DNA from: Sphaerochaeta halotolerans
GTDB lineage: Bacteria > Spirochaetota > Spirochaetia > Sphaerochaetales > Sphaerochaetaceae
Reading direction: 5' to 3'
Length of the DNA: 64,000 nucleotides
Assembly: GCF_003429665.1 (NCBI RefSeq)
Contig: NZ_QUWK01000006.1
Span: forward strand, 62,001-126,000
Shown: positions 8,983 to 18,641 of the stretch, in pieces
Position numbering within the stretch: position 1 is the first letter of the stretch
How the letters are laid out: each line of letters begins with the position of its first letter
The notes under the pieces: generated by a model
Told to the model about the DNA's origin: nothing
Seen by the model: only the letters and a program-made list of their open reading frames with translations
Database searches by the model: none
Program-made: the position numbers and the translations under genes

Positions 8983-10212
8983 ATGGCAAGAAATGCAAAA
9001 GTCTGCTCGTTCTGTGGAAAAAGCCAAGATGAGGTCAAGCGATTGATAAGCGGACCTGGCGTTGCCATCTGTGACGAGTGCATCAAGGTCTGTAATGATA
9101 TGCTTGCAGGAGACCCAAGCTTCCAGGAGGAAGTAGTCGGTCTACCTGAGCACATCCCTACCCCTCAGGAATTGAAGGAGTACATGGATGAGTACGTTAT
9201 AGGACAAGAGGATGCAAAACGGGTACTCGCGGTTGCCGTGTACAATCACTACAAGCGCGTTAAATATCAGAAACAGATATCCGAGCAAGGTGTAGAGCTG
9301 GACAAGTCAAACATCCTAATGGTGGGGCCCACCGGTACAGGAAAGACGTTGCTTGCATCCACACTTGCAAAGAAGCTGCAGGTTCCCTTCGCAATTGCCG
9401 ATGCTACGACACTCACTGAAGCAGGATATGTCGGTGAGGATGTGGAAAACATACTGCTCAAGCTTATCCAGAATGCAAATGACAATATCAAGGCAGCTGA
9501 ATTCGGGATCATATTCATTGATGAAATCGACAAGATTGCCAAGAAGGGAGAAAACCCATCAATCACCCGTGATGTCAGTGGTGAAGGTGTACAGCAGGCT
9601 CTTTTGAAGATCATCGAAGGCACGGATGCCTCTGTTCCCCCACAGGGTGGGCGCAAACATCCAAACCAGGAGATGTTGAAGATCAACACACGAAACATTC
9701 TTTTCATCTGCGGTGGTGCGTTCGTAGGTCTGGACAAAGTCATTGAGAAACGGGTCTCCTCCCATGCCATGGGATTTGGAGCGAGCATCGTCAATGCACA
9801 GGACAAGGACTTGCATACATTGTACAGCAAAATGCTTCCAGACGATTTAGTGAAGTTCGGCTTAATCCCTGAGTTCATTGGGAGACTTCCCATCCATGTT
9901 GCTCTGGACAATCTGACCAAGAATGACTTGATGCGGATTATCCTTGAACCAAAAAACTCCATTATTCGCCAGTATGAAGCATCGTTCCGCTTGGATGGAA
10001 TTGAGTTTGTATTCAAGAGCGATGCGGTAGAAGCTGTTGCAGAGAAAGCCTTTGAACAGAAGACCGGTGCCCGTGGACTCCGCTCCATTGTGGAGAATGT
10101 AATGATGGGAATCATGTACGACATACCTTCCATCAAACAGGTCAAACAGGTAATCATCGGTCGGGAGTGCGTCATTAATGGTGAACAACCTGAGGTTATC
10201 CGTGGAGCGTGA
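8983..10212 (+). CDS. clpX: ClpX ATPase subunit of ClpXP
   Basis: A 409-residue AAA+ unfoldase that delivers substrates to ClpP. It has the N-terminal C4 zinc-binding domain (CSFC...CDEC), Walker A GPTGTGKT, the pore loop GYVGEDVEN, Walker B FIDEIDKI and the RKH loop. The length is normal. The 3' end overlaps the start region of the downstream DHH gene. Confidence 0.97.
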   Translation: MARNAKVCSFCGKSQDEVKRLISGPGVAICDECIKVCNDMLAGDPSFQEEVVGLPEHIPTPQELKEYMDEYVIGQEDAKRVLAVAVYNHYKRVKYQKQISEQGVELDKSNILMVGPTGTGKTLLASTLAKKLQVPFAIADATTLTEAGYVGEDVENILLKLIQNANDNIKAAEFGIIFIDEIDKIAKKGENPSITRDVSGEGVQQALLKIIEGTDASVPPQGGRKHPNQEMLKINTRNILFICGGAFVGLDKVIEKRVSSHAMGFGASIVNAQDKDLHTLYSKMLPDDLVKFGLIPEFIGRLPIHVALDNLTKNDLMRIILEPKNSIIRQYEASFRLDGIEFVFKSDAVEAVAEKAFEQKTGARGLRSIVENVMMGIMYDIPSIKQVKQVIIGRECVINGEQPEVIRGA

Positions 10213-11200
10213 AATATTCAGCTACCCCCCAATTGATGAAGAGATTCTTGCATTGTTGAGAAATCGTGAAGAGTTTGTTGTCATCGGACATGTCAGTCCC
10301 GATGGGGATTGCCTAAGTAGTCAGATGACAATGAACTCCTTGCTCCTGAAGATGGGGAAAACAGTCCATATAGCAAATGCTGGGCCATTCGATCGCTCAG
10401 AGATTGCTTATCTCCGCTCTGATTTCCTCAATCATATCGATCAAGATCTGAAGCAGAGAGATCCTGTAATTGTGGTAGTTGACTGTAGTTCGCCAGAACG
10501 TATTGGTCACCTTGCAGAGGAGATTGAGGGGCTTACCACCGTGGTGTTCGACCACCACAGCAGTGGGGAGCAGTTCGGTACCTACCGCTACATTGTCCCC
10601 CGTTCGGTTTCTACCACGTTGATCATCATGCAGCTCTACAAAGCCTTGGATATTGAGATCAGCCAGGAGATAGCCGAGCACCTCTTCTTTGGGTTTGCCA
10701 CTGATTCAGGATTCTTCCGTTTCATCAATGCCTACCGGGGAGAAACACTTCGTCTTGCTGCTGAACTTGTTGACCTAGGAGTATCCCCTAATTTGATGAA
10801 TGACCGTATGTCAGGTGGCAAGAGTTTAGGGTACATTAAATACTTGGGCAAGCTCATCGATCGAAGTGAAAGTTTGTTCGATGGAAAGGTGATGATTTCC
10901 ACCAGTTATCTTGAGGACAATAAGCAGTATATCACCACCGACAAACCGAGTGATTCACTGTACACGATGTTGCTCTCAGTGCAGGGTGTCGAGGTAGTGC
11001 TCTTCTTCAAGGAACTGGAAGCGGAAAAGACCGAGATTGGGTTCCGTTCCTCGCATCAAAGTAGTATCGATGTCGGAGCTTTGGCTGAAAGTTTTGGTGG
11101 CGGCGGGCACAAGAAAGCCGCTGGAGTCACGCTCAACAAATCAATCAAAGAAGCTAAGAAATTGCTTTTGCAAGCTATCGAGACGATGCTGAAAGCCTAA
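10178..11200 (+). CDS. DHH-family phosphoesterase, NrnA/PAP-phosphatase-like
   Basis: About 340 residues with the DHH domain ([18 protein letters not shown]) and the C-terminal DHHA1 domain with the [13 protein letters not shown] glycine-rich motif. NrnA-type enzymes degrade nanoRNAs and dephosphorylate pAp in the cytoplasm; c-di-AMP phosphodiesterases share the fold, so the exact substrate is open. The start is uncertain. ATG 10178 overlaps clpX by 35 nt with GGGAG 10 nt upstream; GTG 10202 is an alternative. Overlap with clpX implies co-transcription. Confidence 0.85.
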   Translation: MVNNLRLSVEREIFSYPPIDEEILALLRNREEFVVIGHVSPDGDCLSSQMTMNSLLLKMGKTVHIANAGPFDRSEIAYLRSDFLNHIDQDLKQRDPVIVVVDCSSPERIGHLAEEIEGLTTVVFDHHSSGEQFGTYRYIVPRSVSTTLIIMQLYKALDIEISQEIAEHLFFGFATDSGFFRFINAYRGETLRLAAELVDLGVSPNLMNDRMSGGKSLGYIKYLGKLIDRSESLFDGKVMISTSYLEDNKQYITTDKPSDSLYTMLLSVQGVEVVLFFKELEAEKTEIGFRSSHQSSIDVGALAESFGGGGHKKAAGVTLNKSIKEAKKLLLQAIETMLKA

Positions 11201-11202
11201 CT

Positions 11203-11218
11203 TGGCATACACATTGCA
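11203..11218 (+). promoter_or_regulatory. sigma-54-type (-24/-12) promoter
   Basis: TTGGCATACACATTGCA carries GG at 11204-11205 and GC at 11216-11217 with exactly 10 nt between them, matching the RpoN consensus TGGCAY-N6-TTGCA. The predicted start is near 11229, leaving a ~23-nt leader with an AAGGAGG ribosome-binding site before ATG 11252. No enhancer-binding protein gene is in the window. Confidence 0.6.
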
Positions 11219-11251
11219 TGGATATGTGCATCATTCCACAAGGAGGCACCC

Positions 11252-12253
11252 ATGCAATGGCTACCGCTCTCTGAAGAAGAGAGCAAGACTTTAACAAATC
11301 AGGTGGTCTGTTACCAACAGGACCAGACAAACACCACCCTCTATCGCACCATCCACAGCAAGACGCAACAAATCCTCTATGCCCTTCCCTACTATCTTCG
11401 TCTGCTTGAGGAAGAGGATTGTAGTGAATTCCTCCTGTTCTGTTACAACACCATTGACTACTATCTAACCACCTATCGAATTGGCAGACTTTCCTATATT
11501 GGGTATCTTACCCAGGTGGTCCGTAAACGAACCAAATATTTCATCACCCAAAAAAGAGCGATGATTGCCAGAGAAAAATTGATCTATGCAAGCGAACGAT
11601 ACCAGAATCCACAGGTATATAAAGAACCAGAGTTGACTGCAGAGACAGCCTCCTATACAGCTTTCGAAGGGTTCCTGGTTTCAAAGATGGATTCTCTCCC
11701 TTCACTTTTCAATCGTTTGCTTCACGAACGGAAGACAAGTGGGAAGATGCCTCTTCCCCATCTCCAGCGTCTGAAGCAAGAGCTTTCAGCCCCCGTTAAT
11801 CGAAAACGGTTCCTTATCGTACTTTCCCTCGCTCCTCAACTTGCCAATGAATACTTACTGGAAGATCTTGCAGCGCTTCTAGAGGTTGATGCACACTTAC
11901 TCAACCAATATCTCAATACAGCAAACCTTCTCTTGGAAGAGAAAGAGCGATGCAGAAAAGAATTCATTGCTACAAGCAATCGGCACTTCAGAAGATTGCT
12001 GGAAATTGAGGGTGATTTGCAAACAGAAATAGATACAGCAGCAATCGAGCGTCTGGAAACGCTGAGAGATTGGACCATTAGGGTATATAAGGCGAAAGTA
12101 AACCAAATCAGGAACATGGAGTTCCGTTTGAGTCACTATCAACTAGGGAAATTGCTGCATATACCCAAAGGAACCATTGACAGCTCAGTCCACTACATGA
12201 AACGCGTACTCAGACAGTATATGGACGAACTTTCTGACAATGAGTATCTTTAG
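11252..12253 (+). CDS. sigma-70-like protein with separated region 2 and region 4
   Basis: A 333-residue protein that I do not recognise as a named gene. Residues about 45-110 resemble sigma region 2: an acidic start, then a helix series ending YIGYLTQVVRKRTKYF. The last ~45 residues (LSHYQLGKLLHIPKGTIDSS, then a basic helix) look like the helix-turn-helix of region 4. About 180 helical, charged residues lie between. A divergent sigma factor or a sigma-derived regulator are both possible. A strong AAGGAGG precedes ATG 11252, and the -24/-12 promoter upstream suggests RpoN control. rdgB follows 4 nt after the stop. Confidence 0.55.
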   Translation: MQWLPLSEEESKTLTNQVVCYQQDQTNTTLYRTIHSKTQQILYALPYYLRLLEEEDCSEFLLFCYNTIDYYLTTYRIGRLSYIGYLTQVVRKRTKYFITQKRAMIAREKLIYASERYQNPQVYKEPELTAETASYTAFEGFLVSKMDSLPSLFNRLLHERKTSGKMPLPHLQRLKQELSAPVNRKRFLIVLSLAPQLANEYLLEDLAALLEVDAHLLNQYLNTANLLLEEKERCRKEFIATSNRHFRRLLEIEGDLQTEIDTAAIERLETLRDWTIRVYKAKVNQIRNMEFRLSHYQLGKLLHIPKGTIDSSVHYMKRVLRQYMDELSDNEYL

Positions 12254-12257
12254 GAAC

Positions 12258-12863
12258 ATGAATATTCTATTGGCATCAAATAATGAGCATAAAAAAGAGG
12301 AATTCTCCAGAATCCTCACTGGTCATACCATCGTACTCCCCAGGGAATTGGGCATCGATTTCGACTATGAGGAAGATGCCGAGACCTTCACTGAAAATGC
12401 ACTGGGAAAAGCGAGGGCTCTTGCATCCCAAGCTCCAGAGGGGTACAAAATCCTTGCCGATGACTCAGGGCTCTGTATCGACGCATTGGAAGGTCGCCCA
12501 GGAGTCAGGACCGCCCGATATGGATTGGAAACATTTGGAAGAATGTTGGAGAGTGGGGAGAGAAACGAATTCCTGCTGAAAAATATGGCTCATCTTGAGA
12601 AGAAAGAAGAACGGAGCGCACAGTTTGTGTGTGCGTTGGCATTTGTGATGGATAAACGACGGGAGTTCACCTTCTGTGAGACAGTGGATGGGTTCATTGC
12701 AAAAGAGAGTTACGGAGAAGGTGGATTCGGTTACGATCCGGTATTCATCGTGAAGGAAGAGGGAAAGACCATGGCCGAACTTTCTGATGAAGAAAAAGAC
12801 CGCTACAGTCACCGTGGTAAAGCCTCCCATCATTTGATTACTTTGTTAGGAGAAATTTCATGA
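12258..12863 (+). CDS. rdgB: RdgB/HAM1 non-canonical purine NTP pyrophosphatase
   Basis: A 201-residue ITP/XTP/dITP pyrophosphatase that clears deaminated purine nucleotides. The N-terminus MNILLASNNEHKKEEF, the ADDSGLCIDALEGRPGVRTARY block and GGFGYDPVF are family signatures. ATG 12258 is preferred because the family starts with this strand; ATG 12240 in the same frame overlaps the previous gene. Its 3' end overlaps pepF by 4 nt (ATGA), indicating coupled translation. Confidence 0.93.
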   Translation: MNILLASNNEHKKEEFSRILTGHTIVLPRELGIDFDYEEDAETFTENALGKARALASQAPEGYKILADDSGLCIDALEGRPGVRTARYGLETFGRMLESGERNEFLLKNMAHLEKKEERSAQFVCALAFVMDKRREFTFCETVDGFIAKESYGEGGFGYDPVFIVKEEGKTMAELSDEEKDRYSHRGKASHHLITLLGEIS

Positions 12864-14641
12864 GTATACAGACACGAGCAGAACAACGGGAACAGGATAC
12901 CTGGGACCTTACCAGTCTCTTTGCTGACGAGGCAGCATGGGAAGCTGCAACAGAGAAACTGAAGCAACGTATCACAGAAGCCCCCAGTTTGAAGGGGTCC
13001 CTTGCAAAGGGAAAAGAATCGTTTCTGACAACGATGCAATGGTATGAGGAGACAAGCATTCTCCTGGAGAGGATTTACAACTGGGCTTTTCTGGGATATG
13101 CATCCGATGCCTCTGATACTGCCAATGTCAAACGATATAGTCTTGCTGCCAGTCTCTTGAGCCAACTCTCTGCTGCAATGGCGTTCTTCGACCCTGAACT
13201 ACTGAGCATTGAGGATGCGACAATCGAGCGATACTTGAAGGATGCAGACTTTGCTCCGTACCATGTATACATAAAAAAAGCCAGACGGTTCAAAGCCCAC
13301 ATACTCAGTGAGGGGGAAGAACGTCTTCTGGCTCTCCAAAGCGAAGTAGCTTCCACACCACGTAATACTTTCAGCGATCTTACCAATGTTGATTTTGATT
13401 TTGGCGAGATCGATGGAAAACCTCTGACCCAGAGCTCCTTGAGTTCCTTCCTGATGCACGAGGACCGAAATCTGAGAGAGCGGGCATACAGACAGTTCTA
13501 TGGAGTATACGAGAAGAGTAAGCATGCCATCGCCAGGCTCTATGAGGGCCAAGTGAAACAGGATATCTTCAGGGCCAAAGCGCGTGGGTATGAGAGCTGC
13601 AGAGAGATGGCACTTTTCCCGGATAATGTGCCGGTTTCAGTGTATGACAACTTGATCAAAGCTGTACATGAGGCACTCCCTGCCCTCCATCGCTACTACA
13701 GGATGCGGGCGAAACTCCTTGGCTTGGACAAGCTCTCCCATTGGGATGTCTATGTCCCTCTGGTAAAGGGTGTAACAAGCAAGACCCCCTATGAGGAAGC
13801 TGTAGCCTTGATCGGGGAAGCTCTCGCTCCACTGGGAAGCGAGTATGTCAACACTATCACCAACGGACTGACAAAGGATCGTTGGGTAGATCGCTATGAG
13901 AACAAGGGCAAGCGCAGTGGAGCATTCAGCAGTGGTACGTTTACCAGCAAACCCTATATTCTCCTTAACTACAAGGAAGATGTGCTGCGTGATGTCTTTA
14001 CCGTAGCCCACGAAGGGGGACATTCAATGCACAGCTATTACAGCGCCAAGAACAACCCCTACTTCCACTATGACTATACCATCTTCGAAGCGGAAGTGGC
14101 ATCGACATTCAATGAACAACTCCTCGCAAAGTACTTGATTGACCATGCCAGCGACGACAGGATGAAGGCATATATCATCGGCAAACAGCTTGATGACATC
14201 ATAGCTACGCTCTTTAGGCAAACGATGTTTGCCGAGTATGAGATGATCATCCACAGGGAGGCTGAGGATGGCGTACCGATCACCCTCGAGTTGCTGAGAA
14301 GTGAATACCGTAAGCTGTTGGAACAGTATTTCGGAGAGGCAGTCTCCTTTGCAGAAGAGAGCGACTTGGAAGGGTTGAGGATACCGCATTTCTATAGCCC
14401 GTTCTATGTCTACAAGTATGCAACAGGGCTGAGTGCGTCCATAGCCCTGAGCAAGAAAGTCCTCAACGGGACAGAGGAAGACAGGCAGTCATACCTCAAC
14501 TTCCTTTGCAGTGGAGGCAGTCTCTACCCTATCGAGTCACTTCGGAAAGCTGGTGTTGACATGCAGAAGGAGGAGCCTGTAAAGGATGCCCTTTCCACCT
14601 TCTCGGTTCTTCTGGACCAGGCTGAAAGCCTGCTCCCGTAA
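12860..14641 (+). CDS. pepF: oligoendopeptidase F (M3 zinc metallopeptidase)
   Basis: A 593-residue cytoplasmic oligopeptidase. The zinc motif HEGGH is at residues 384-388 (VAHEGGHSMHSYY), with the downstream glutamate region FEAEVASTFNE. The length fits PepF. It is the last gene of the run that starts with the sigma-like gene, overlapping rdgB by 4 nt. No T-tailed terminator follows, but a GCCCTC/GAGGGC dyad lies 4 nt after the stop. Confidence 0.95.
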   Translation: MSIQTRAEQREQDTWDLTSLFADEAAWEAATEKLKQRITEAPSLKGSLAKGKESFLTTMQWYEETSILLERIYNWAFLGYASDASDTANVKRYSLAASLLSQLSAAMAFFDPELLSIEDATIERYLKDADFAPYHVYIKKARRFKAHILSEGEERLLALQSEVASTPRNTFSDLTNVDFDFGEIDGKPLTQSSLSSFLMHEDRNLRERAYRQFYGVYEKSKHAIARLYEGQVKQDIFRAKARGYESCREMALFPDNVPVSVYDNLIKAVHEALPALHRYYRMRAKLLGLDKLSHWDVYVPLVKGVTSKTPYEEAVALIGEALAPLGSEYVNTITNGLTKDRWVDRYENKGKRSGAFSSGTFTSKPYILLNYKEDVLRDVFTVAHEGGHSMHSYYSAKNNPYFHYDYTIFEAEVASTFNEQLLAKYLIDHASDDRMKAYIIGKQLDDIIATLFRQTMFAEYEMIIHREAEDGVPITLELLRSEYRKLLEQYFGEAVSFAEESDLEGLRIPHFYSPFYVYKYATGLSASIALSKKVLNGTEEDRQSYLNFLCSGGSLYPIESLRKAGVDMQKEEPVKDALSTFSVLLDQAESLLP

Positions 14642-14669
14642 ATGTTGCCCTCATTTTTCAAAAGAGGGC

Positions 14670-14699
14670 TTGACGAGCTCCCCGCCCTTGTTGTATTGT
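14670..14699 (+). promoter_or_regulatory. promoter of tRNA-Leu(GAG)
   Basis: TTGACG (14670-14675) and TATTGT (14694-14699) are 18 nt apart. They lie 40 nt before the tRNA. Confidence 0.55.
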
Positions 14700-14738
14700 T
14701 GGCACGTTCACTTCAGGAGCGAACAATATTACAGGAAT

Positions 14739-14823
14739 GCGGTAGTGGTGGAATTTGGTAGACACGCTAGCTTGAGGTGCTAGTGGGAGAAATCTTGTGC
14801 TGGTTCAAGTCCAGTCTACCGCA
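14739..14823 (+). tRNA. tRNA-Leu(GAG)
   Basis: Acceptor GCGGTAG (14739-14745) pairs with CTACCGC (14816-14822). Anticodon stem CTAGC/GCTAG encloses TTGAGGT, anticodon GAG. A long class II variable arm and GGTTCAAGTCC T-arm are present, and the total length is 85 nt. CCA is not encoded. Confidence 0.95.
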
Positions 14824-14828
14824 ATGGA

Positions 14829-14878
14829 AACAACCTCTTTGTAGATATAGAAATATCAACAAAGGGGTTGTTTTGTTT
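14829..14878 (+). terminator. intrinsic terminator of tRNA-Leu(GAG)
   Basis: A three-segment hairpin: AACAACC with GGTTGTT, CTTTGT with ACAAAG, and GATAT with ATATC, around an AGAA loop, then TTTTGTTTT. It begins 6 nt after the tRNA. Confidence 0.85.
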
Positions 14879-14897
14879 TGACAGAACAAAAAACCCC
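14864..14897. repeat. second hairpin overlapping the tRNA-Leu terminator
   Basis: GGGGTT-g-TTTTGTT (14864-14877) pairs with AACAAAA-AACCCC (14885-14897), 13 bp with a single bulged G. It shares bases 14864-14872 with the 3' arm of the terminator, so the two structures exclude each other. Confidence 0.6.
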
Positions 14898-15417
14898 GAA
14901 AAGACGATGCGGCATCAAAAATGGCATCAGCGAATCATTTCCTAAAGCCTATTCTGGCGCTACTCACAATTAGCCAGGAGTTCGGTGTTCTAACTGTTTA
15001 TCTCATCAGCATTGTGCATCCTTGGTCGGTTTTCTCTCCCAAGTCACCTTACCCGTGTTGATGCAGAATGGGCTACGCTACCCACTTCCGGTACACGCAG
15101 AAAGTGCAGGGACATAGAGCGTCTATTCTGTGGTTTTGGTGCTTACCCTCTTCCTATCTCTCTCTTTCTCTTTTTCCTAAGAAAAGCAGTGATTTCACTC
15201 TCTAAAAAGAACAGCTTTACAGAGTTCTTGCTTGCAACCTACCTCAAGCAATTGCATCTCTATCTTTTCCTACAACTCGCTGAGTCCTCTGCACAGGAAC
15301 TGCTGCAATGTTCCTTCACTCCCATCACTTCTGAAGTATTCTATGCCTACGCTCTGTATCTGCAGGCACTTTGCTTGCCAACACGGCGATCTGTTTGAAT
15401 ATATTAAAAGGCTGGGA
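14898..15417. other. 520-bp stretch without a recognisable gene
   Basis: This lies between tRNA-Leu and the transposase. Open frames in it have no family resemblance. Two short direct repeats GGCATCA occur at 14911 and 14923. Because a transposase gene sits next to a tRNA gene, I looked for a copy of the tRNA 3' end that could mark an attachment site and found none. Confidence 0.5.
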
Positions 15418-16980
15418 TTATGCTCCTGCTTCGACAGCAAAGCCCAATGCCCTAAAGATTGCCTTGTCCTGTTCATTCAGCTCACTCCGATAAGGAGTGT
15501 CATTCTCTCTGAATGTCACTTCCTGTTGATCCATCACAGAAAAAAGGGCTTGGTTCAGGCTGTAGGATGTCTCCTTCAGTTTCTCCAATACATTCTGTCG
15601 GATAATTTCGGAAACGAGTTGGAGAAATACCCTACCGGGGAAATACTGGGGAGACTGTATGTGCAAGACCCTGCAATCCTCCTGATTCATCAGGTTATTG
15701 AACCGATGCTCAAAGTCATTACGCTGTTCATACTTGGCAAGCGCTTGCTCTGCAGAAAGTCCTGTATTTGTGATCACAGCCCAGAACCCTGCCTGAGAAG
15801 CTTCAAAGGTTCTCAGCGGATCTCGGCTCAAACTTACCCTGTTGCTCCCGTTTGGTCGTTTGCGTACTTTGAAATACGTCTCATACAACCGAGCATGTTC
15901 CTCGAGGGGTACTTCAAACTCCAATTCCCGCTTGCATCTTCCCAACAAGGAAAGCAGGTTGCTTCGCTGACTTTCCCTCCACTGCTCATCATAATACAGG
16001 TGGATGGTAAGCGATTCTGCCTCAAGGAACGGGGCAGCAAGACTCAGACTTTTTAGTTCCCTACCCTTGCAATCATAGAGTACTGTACCTTCTACAATGG
16101 CTTCACGATGCTCTTCAATGAATTGTACCAACCATCGTTTTCGTGTTGGAATGCGGATGATAAACTGATAGCCCAATTCCACCAATTCCTGGATCCTGGG
16201 TATGGAGAAATACCTTCGATTGAGCATCAGCACCGTATCGGTATCGGCTTCCAGCGTATCCATCACATTCGCAATGGTCTTGCTGCTGAGCATCGTCCCA
16301 TCCAGAATCTGAAAGGAGTATGGAAGAGGGATATCACCATGTGCAAGCAAGATAATGGTATTCTGTTCCAATGCCTCTATATCCCGGTTATAACCATATT
16401 GTAGGAATGGATTATGATTCTGGTAACTGGCGGTACTGCATAGGTCAAAGATGATTTCACGCTTATCTTCATCGAAATTTTCCAAGCAACGCTGCCCCCA
16501 GAGTCTGAGAAACTCAGCATCAAAAGAACGGAGCATTGCCTGTATTTCAGGAAGACTGTCCACACCCCTATAGATTCCCTGCTTCCAATGCGTAGCATAG
16601 GATAGAGGGTTGTTTACACAGAGCAAGTACCATGCAAGATGCAAGAGTTTTTCTATTTTCTCGATGCTCAGAAGCGGCTGCATCCACGCTTTTAGTGAGA
16701 GTTCTTTCTCGACTAATTCCTGCAACTGCTCAAACGCATATCGACGGAACGTCGGGATAGCTTTTACTGTCTCCGCTCCCTGGCTCTCAAGCTCTTGGAG
16801 GTACGTAGGATTGTAGAGGGGTTCCCCGGTCACTCCATCAAGTTTACCTATACATCGGCGTTTATGACGTGTCTGCTTTTTATCCGGGTCCCAATAGTAT
16901 TGGTCCTCATATAAATACGTGACATGATTCTTCTTGTTAGCTATTTCAATGACTTTAGGGCGTGATAATCTCGAAACCAT
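15418..16980 (-). CDS. IS4/IS1634-type transposase, possibly inactive
   Basis: About 520 residues of a DDE-superfamily insertion sequence transposase. The first catalytic Asp is likely in IIFDLCSTASY. A C-terminal Y-x2-R-x3-E-x2-F-type block is present as YEQRNDFEHRFNNLM. Where related transposases have DRG/DRx-F, this one reads MLNRRYFS, an Asn at the second catalytic position. ATG 16980 is assumed; a TTG at 17016 would add 12 residues. Upstream, CCATGTTATAAT occurs twice (16977-16988 and 17052-17063). I could not identify terminal inverted repeats or target duplications, so element ends are undefined. It lies between tRNA-Leu and an ABC transporter operon and is oriented against both. Confidence 0.75.
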   Translation of the reverse strand: MVSRLSRPKVIEIANKKNHVTYLYEDQYYWDPDKKQTRHKRRCIGKLDGVTGEPLYNPTYLQELESQGAETVKAIPTFRRYAFEQLQELVEKELSLKAWMQPLLSIEKIEKLLHLAWYLLCVNNPLSYATHWKQGIYRGVDSLPEIQAMLRSFDAEFLRLWGQRCLENFDEDKREIIFDLCSTASYQNHNPFLQYGYNRDIEALEQNTIILLAHGDIPLPYSFQILDGTMLSSKTIANVMDTLEADTDTVLMLNRRYFSIPRIQELVELGYQFIIRIPTRKRWLVQFIEEHREAIVEGTVLYDCKGRELKSLSLAAPFLEAESLTIHLYYDEQWRESQRSNLLSLLGRCKRELEFEVPLEEHARLYETYFKVRKRPNGSNRVSLSRDPLRTFEASQAGFWAVITNTGLSAEQALAKYEQRNDFEHRFNNLMNQEDCRVLHIQSPQYFPGRVFLQLVSEIIRQNVLEKLKETSYSLNQALFSVMDQQEVTFRENDTPYRSELNEQDKAIFRALGFAVEAGA

Positions 16981-17063
16981 GTTATAATTTATAGCATTCT
17001 TTTTTTTATTAATCAAGAGTAAAGTACCCCGACCAAACTATTTATACCATACCATGTTATAAT
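16977..17063. repeat. 12-bp direct repeat at the transposase 5' end
   Basis: CCATGTTATAAT at 16977-16988 recurs at 17052-17063. The first copy covers the transposase start codon read on the minus strand. It could be a regulatory site or a trace of the element's boundary; neither can be decided here. Confidence 0.4.
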
Positions 17064-17172
17064 CAGTAAAAGTACACAAAACTTTAAGGGTAAAGAAATA
17101 GCTATTCTACTGTTGTGCTAAATAGCAATTCATTGTTACAATTCTATATCATTTTTTTCAAAGGAGTTTATT

Positions 17173-17958
17173 TTGAAAAATACGAACAAATTGTATCGAA
17201 AGTTGCTTATTATTGGATTGATGTTACTAATTTCGCTTCCTGCCTTATTCGCACAAGGTCAGCAGGAATCTGCTAATACCATCACCTTCGCTGGTTCCGG
17301 TGGGTATCCTCCATTCAACTACATGACAGAAGATGGTGATATCATTGGTTTCGATGTTGATGTTGCTGCCGAGATCGCCAATCGTCTGGATATGGAATTG
17401 AAGTATGTAGCTACCGCATGGGATGGTATTGTTGAGGGACTCAGAGCAAAGCGCTATGACGGAATCCTGGGCAGTATGGGAATCACAGAGGAACGTGAAG
17501 CAGTAATCGACTTTTCCATACCTTACTATTACAGTGGCCCCCAGTTGATCGTCATGAAAGACAGCGGTATCAATTCGGTGGAAGACCTGACCAGTGAGCA
17601 TACCCTTGGCTTGGTTACCGGCACCACCTTCGAGAACGATGCAAAGGTCCTTGGCACCAAAGTCAAGCTTTATGAAGATGACAACCAGACCTTGATCGAA
17701 CTGCTCAATGGTCGTGTTGACGGTGTTCTGACTGACAGAATTGTTGGGTTGAATGCCATCAATCAACTGAAAGAGGGAAATAAGCTTACGCTCGTAGGAT
17801 CGGTACTTCGCAGCGAAGTCATGGGCATTGGATTCCATGAGGATGACGATGAGCTCCGTGAGCAGGTCAATGCTGCACTCCGTGATATGTTTGCCGATGG
17901 CACCATGAAAGAGATTAGTGCAAAGTGGTTCAACGGTGAAGACATTACCGTAGAGTAA
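17173..17958 (+). CDS. periplasmic polar amino-acid-binding protein of an ABC importer
   Basis: A 261-residue family 3 solute-binding protein (HisJ/GlnH type). An N-terminal signal peptide has a hydrophobic core LLIIGLMLLISLPALF and a probable cleavage after ALFA. No lipobox cysteine is present, so it should be periplasmic. FAGSGGYPPFNYMTEDGDI, with G-x-D-V-D-V, matches the ligand-binding start of the family. The start is TTG 17173 with AAAGGAG 6 nt upstream. It leads a three-gene operon with the permease and ATPase; the amino acid cannot be named. Confidence 0.92.
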   Translation: MKNTNKLYRKLLIIGLMLLISLPALFAQGQQESANTITFAGSGGYPPFNYMTEDGDIIGFDVDVAAEIANRLDMELKYVATAWDGIVEGLRAKRYDGILGSMGITEEREAVIDFSIPYYYSGPQLIVMKDSGINSVEDLTSEHTLGLVTGTTFENDAKVLGTKVKLYEDDNQTLIELLNGRVDGVLTDRIVGLNAINQLKEGNKLTLVGSVLRSEVMGIGFHEDDDELREQVNAALRDMFADGTMKEISAKWFNGEDITVE

Positions 17959-17972
17959 GGGAGAATCCTACC

Positions 17973-18641
17973 ATGAATATATTACCATGGGATCTAACGG
18001 TGATTCCCCAGCGTTTTTTCCAATTCGCTGATGCAGCACTCTATACGTTGCAGATCACCTTTTTTGGGATTCTTCTTGGTCTTATAATTGGATTGGTGGC
18101 CGCACTCGGCCGCCTTTCCAAACGTCAGTGGATAAGTGCTCTTAGTAAAGCATATATCTTCCTCATCAGGGGAACACCGCTTTTGGTGCAGTTGTTCATT
18201 ATTTACTATGGCCTTACCAGTATTGTAACCATTGATCCCATTCCCTCTGCAATTATTGCACTGGGAATACATAACGGAGCTTACATTGCTGAAATCTTCC
18301 GTGGATCAATCCAATCAATCGATTATGGACAGATGGAAGCTGCTCGAAGCTTGGGTATGACGCAAGGGAAGGCAATGCAACGCATCGTGCTTCCTCAAGC
18401 CTTTAAACGAGCTGTCCCCCCATTGGGCAATCAGTTGATCATCGCATTGAAGGACAGCAGCCTTGCATCCACTATCGCCGTTCCGGAGCTTATGCTCAAG
18501 GGAAGACAGATGGGCTCCTCTTCCTTCATGTACATGGAGATGTTTCTTATCGTCGGCATCTGGTACTTGATCATGACGAGCCTGCTCTCATTCGTGATGC
18601 ATCGCATCGAACAAAGATTGAAGGTGAGTGACCATGACTAA
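17973..18641 (+). CDS. amino-acid ABC transporter permease (HisM/GlnP type)
   Basis: A 222-residue inner-membrane permease with about five helices. The cytoplasmic EAA loop is visible as [23 protein letters not shown], the ATPase contact site. It begins 14 nt after the binding-protein gene and its end overlaps the ATPase start by 8 nt. A single permease gene implies a homodimeric channel. Confidence 0.93.
   Translation: MNILPWDLTVIPQRFFQFADAALYTLQITFFGILLGLIIGLVAALGRLSKRQWISALSKAYIFLIRGTPLLVQLFIIYYGLTSIVTIDPIPSAIIALGIHNGAYIAEIFRGSIQSIDYGQMEAARSLGMTQGKAMQRIVLPQAFKRAVPPLGNQLIIALKDSSLASTIAVPELMLKGRQMGSSSFMYMEMFLIVGIWYLIMTSLLSFVMHRIEQRLKVSDHD

Noticed and set aside
9267-10175. 302-codon open frame on the minus strand inside clpX
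   Set aside because: It is the reverse shadow of clpX, with no ribosome-binding site and no family resemblance.
14739-15417. tRNA-Leu as an integration site for the adjacent transposase element
   Set aside because: No second copy of the tRNA 3' end was found downstream, and the transposase is of a DDE type that does not use tRNA attachment sites.
15232-16056. 274-codon plus-strand frame over the transposase
   Set aside because: Antisense shadow of the transposase with no plausible protein features.
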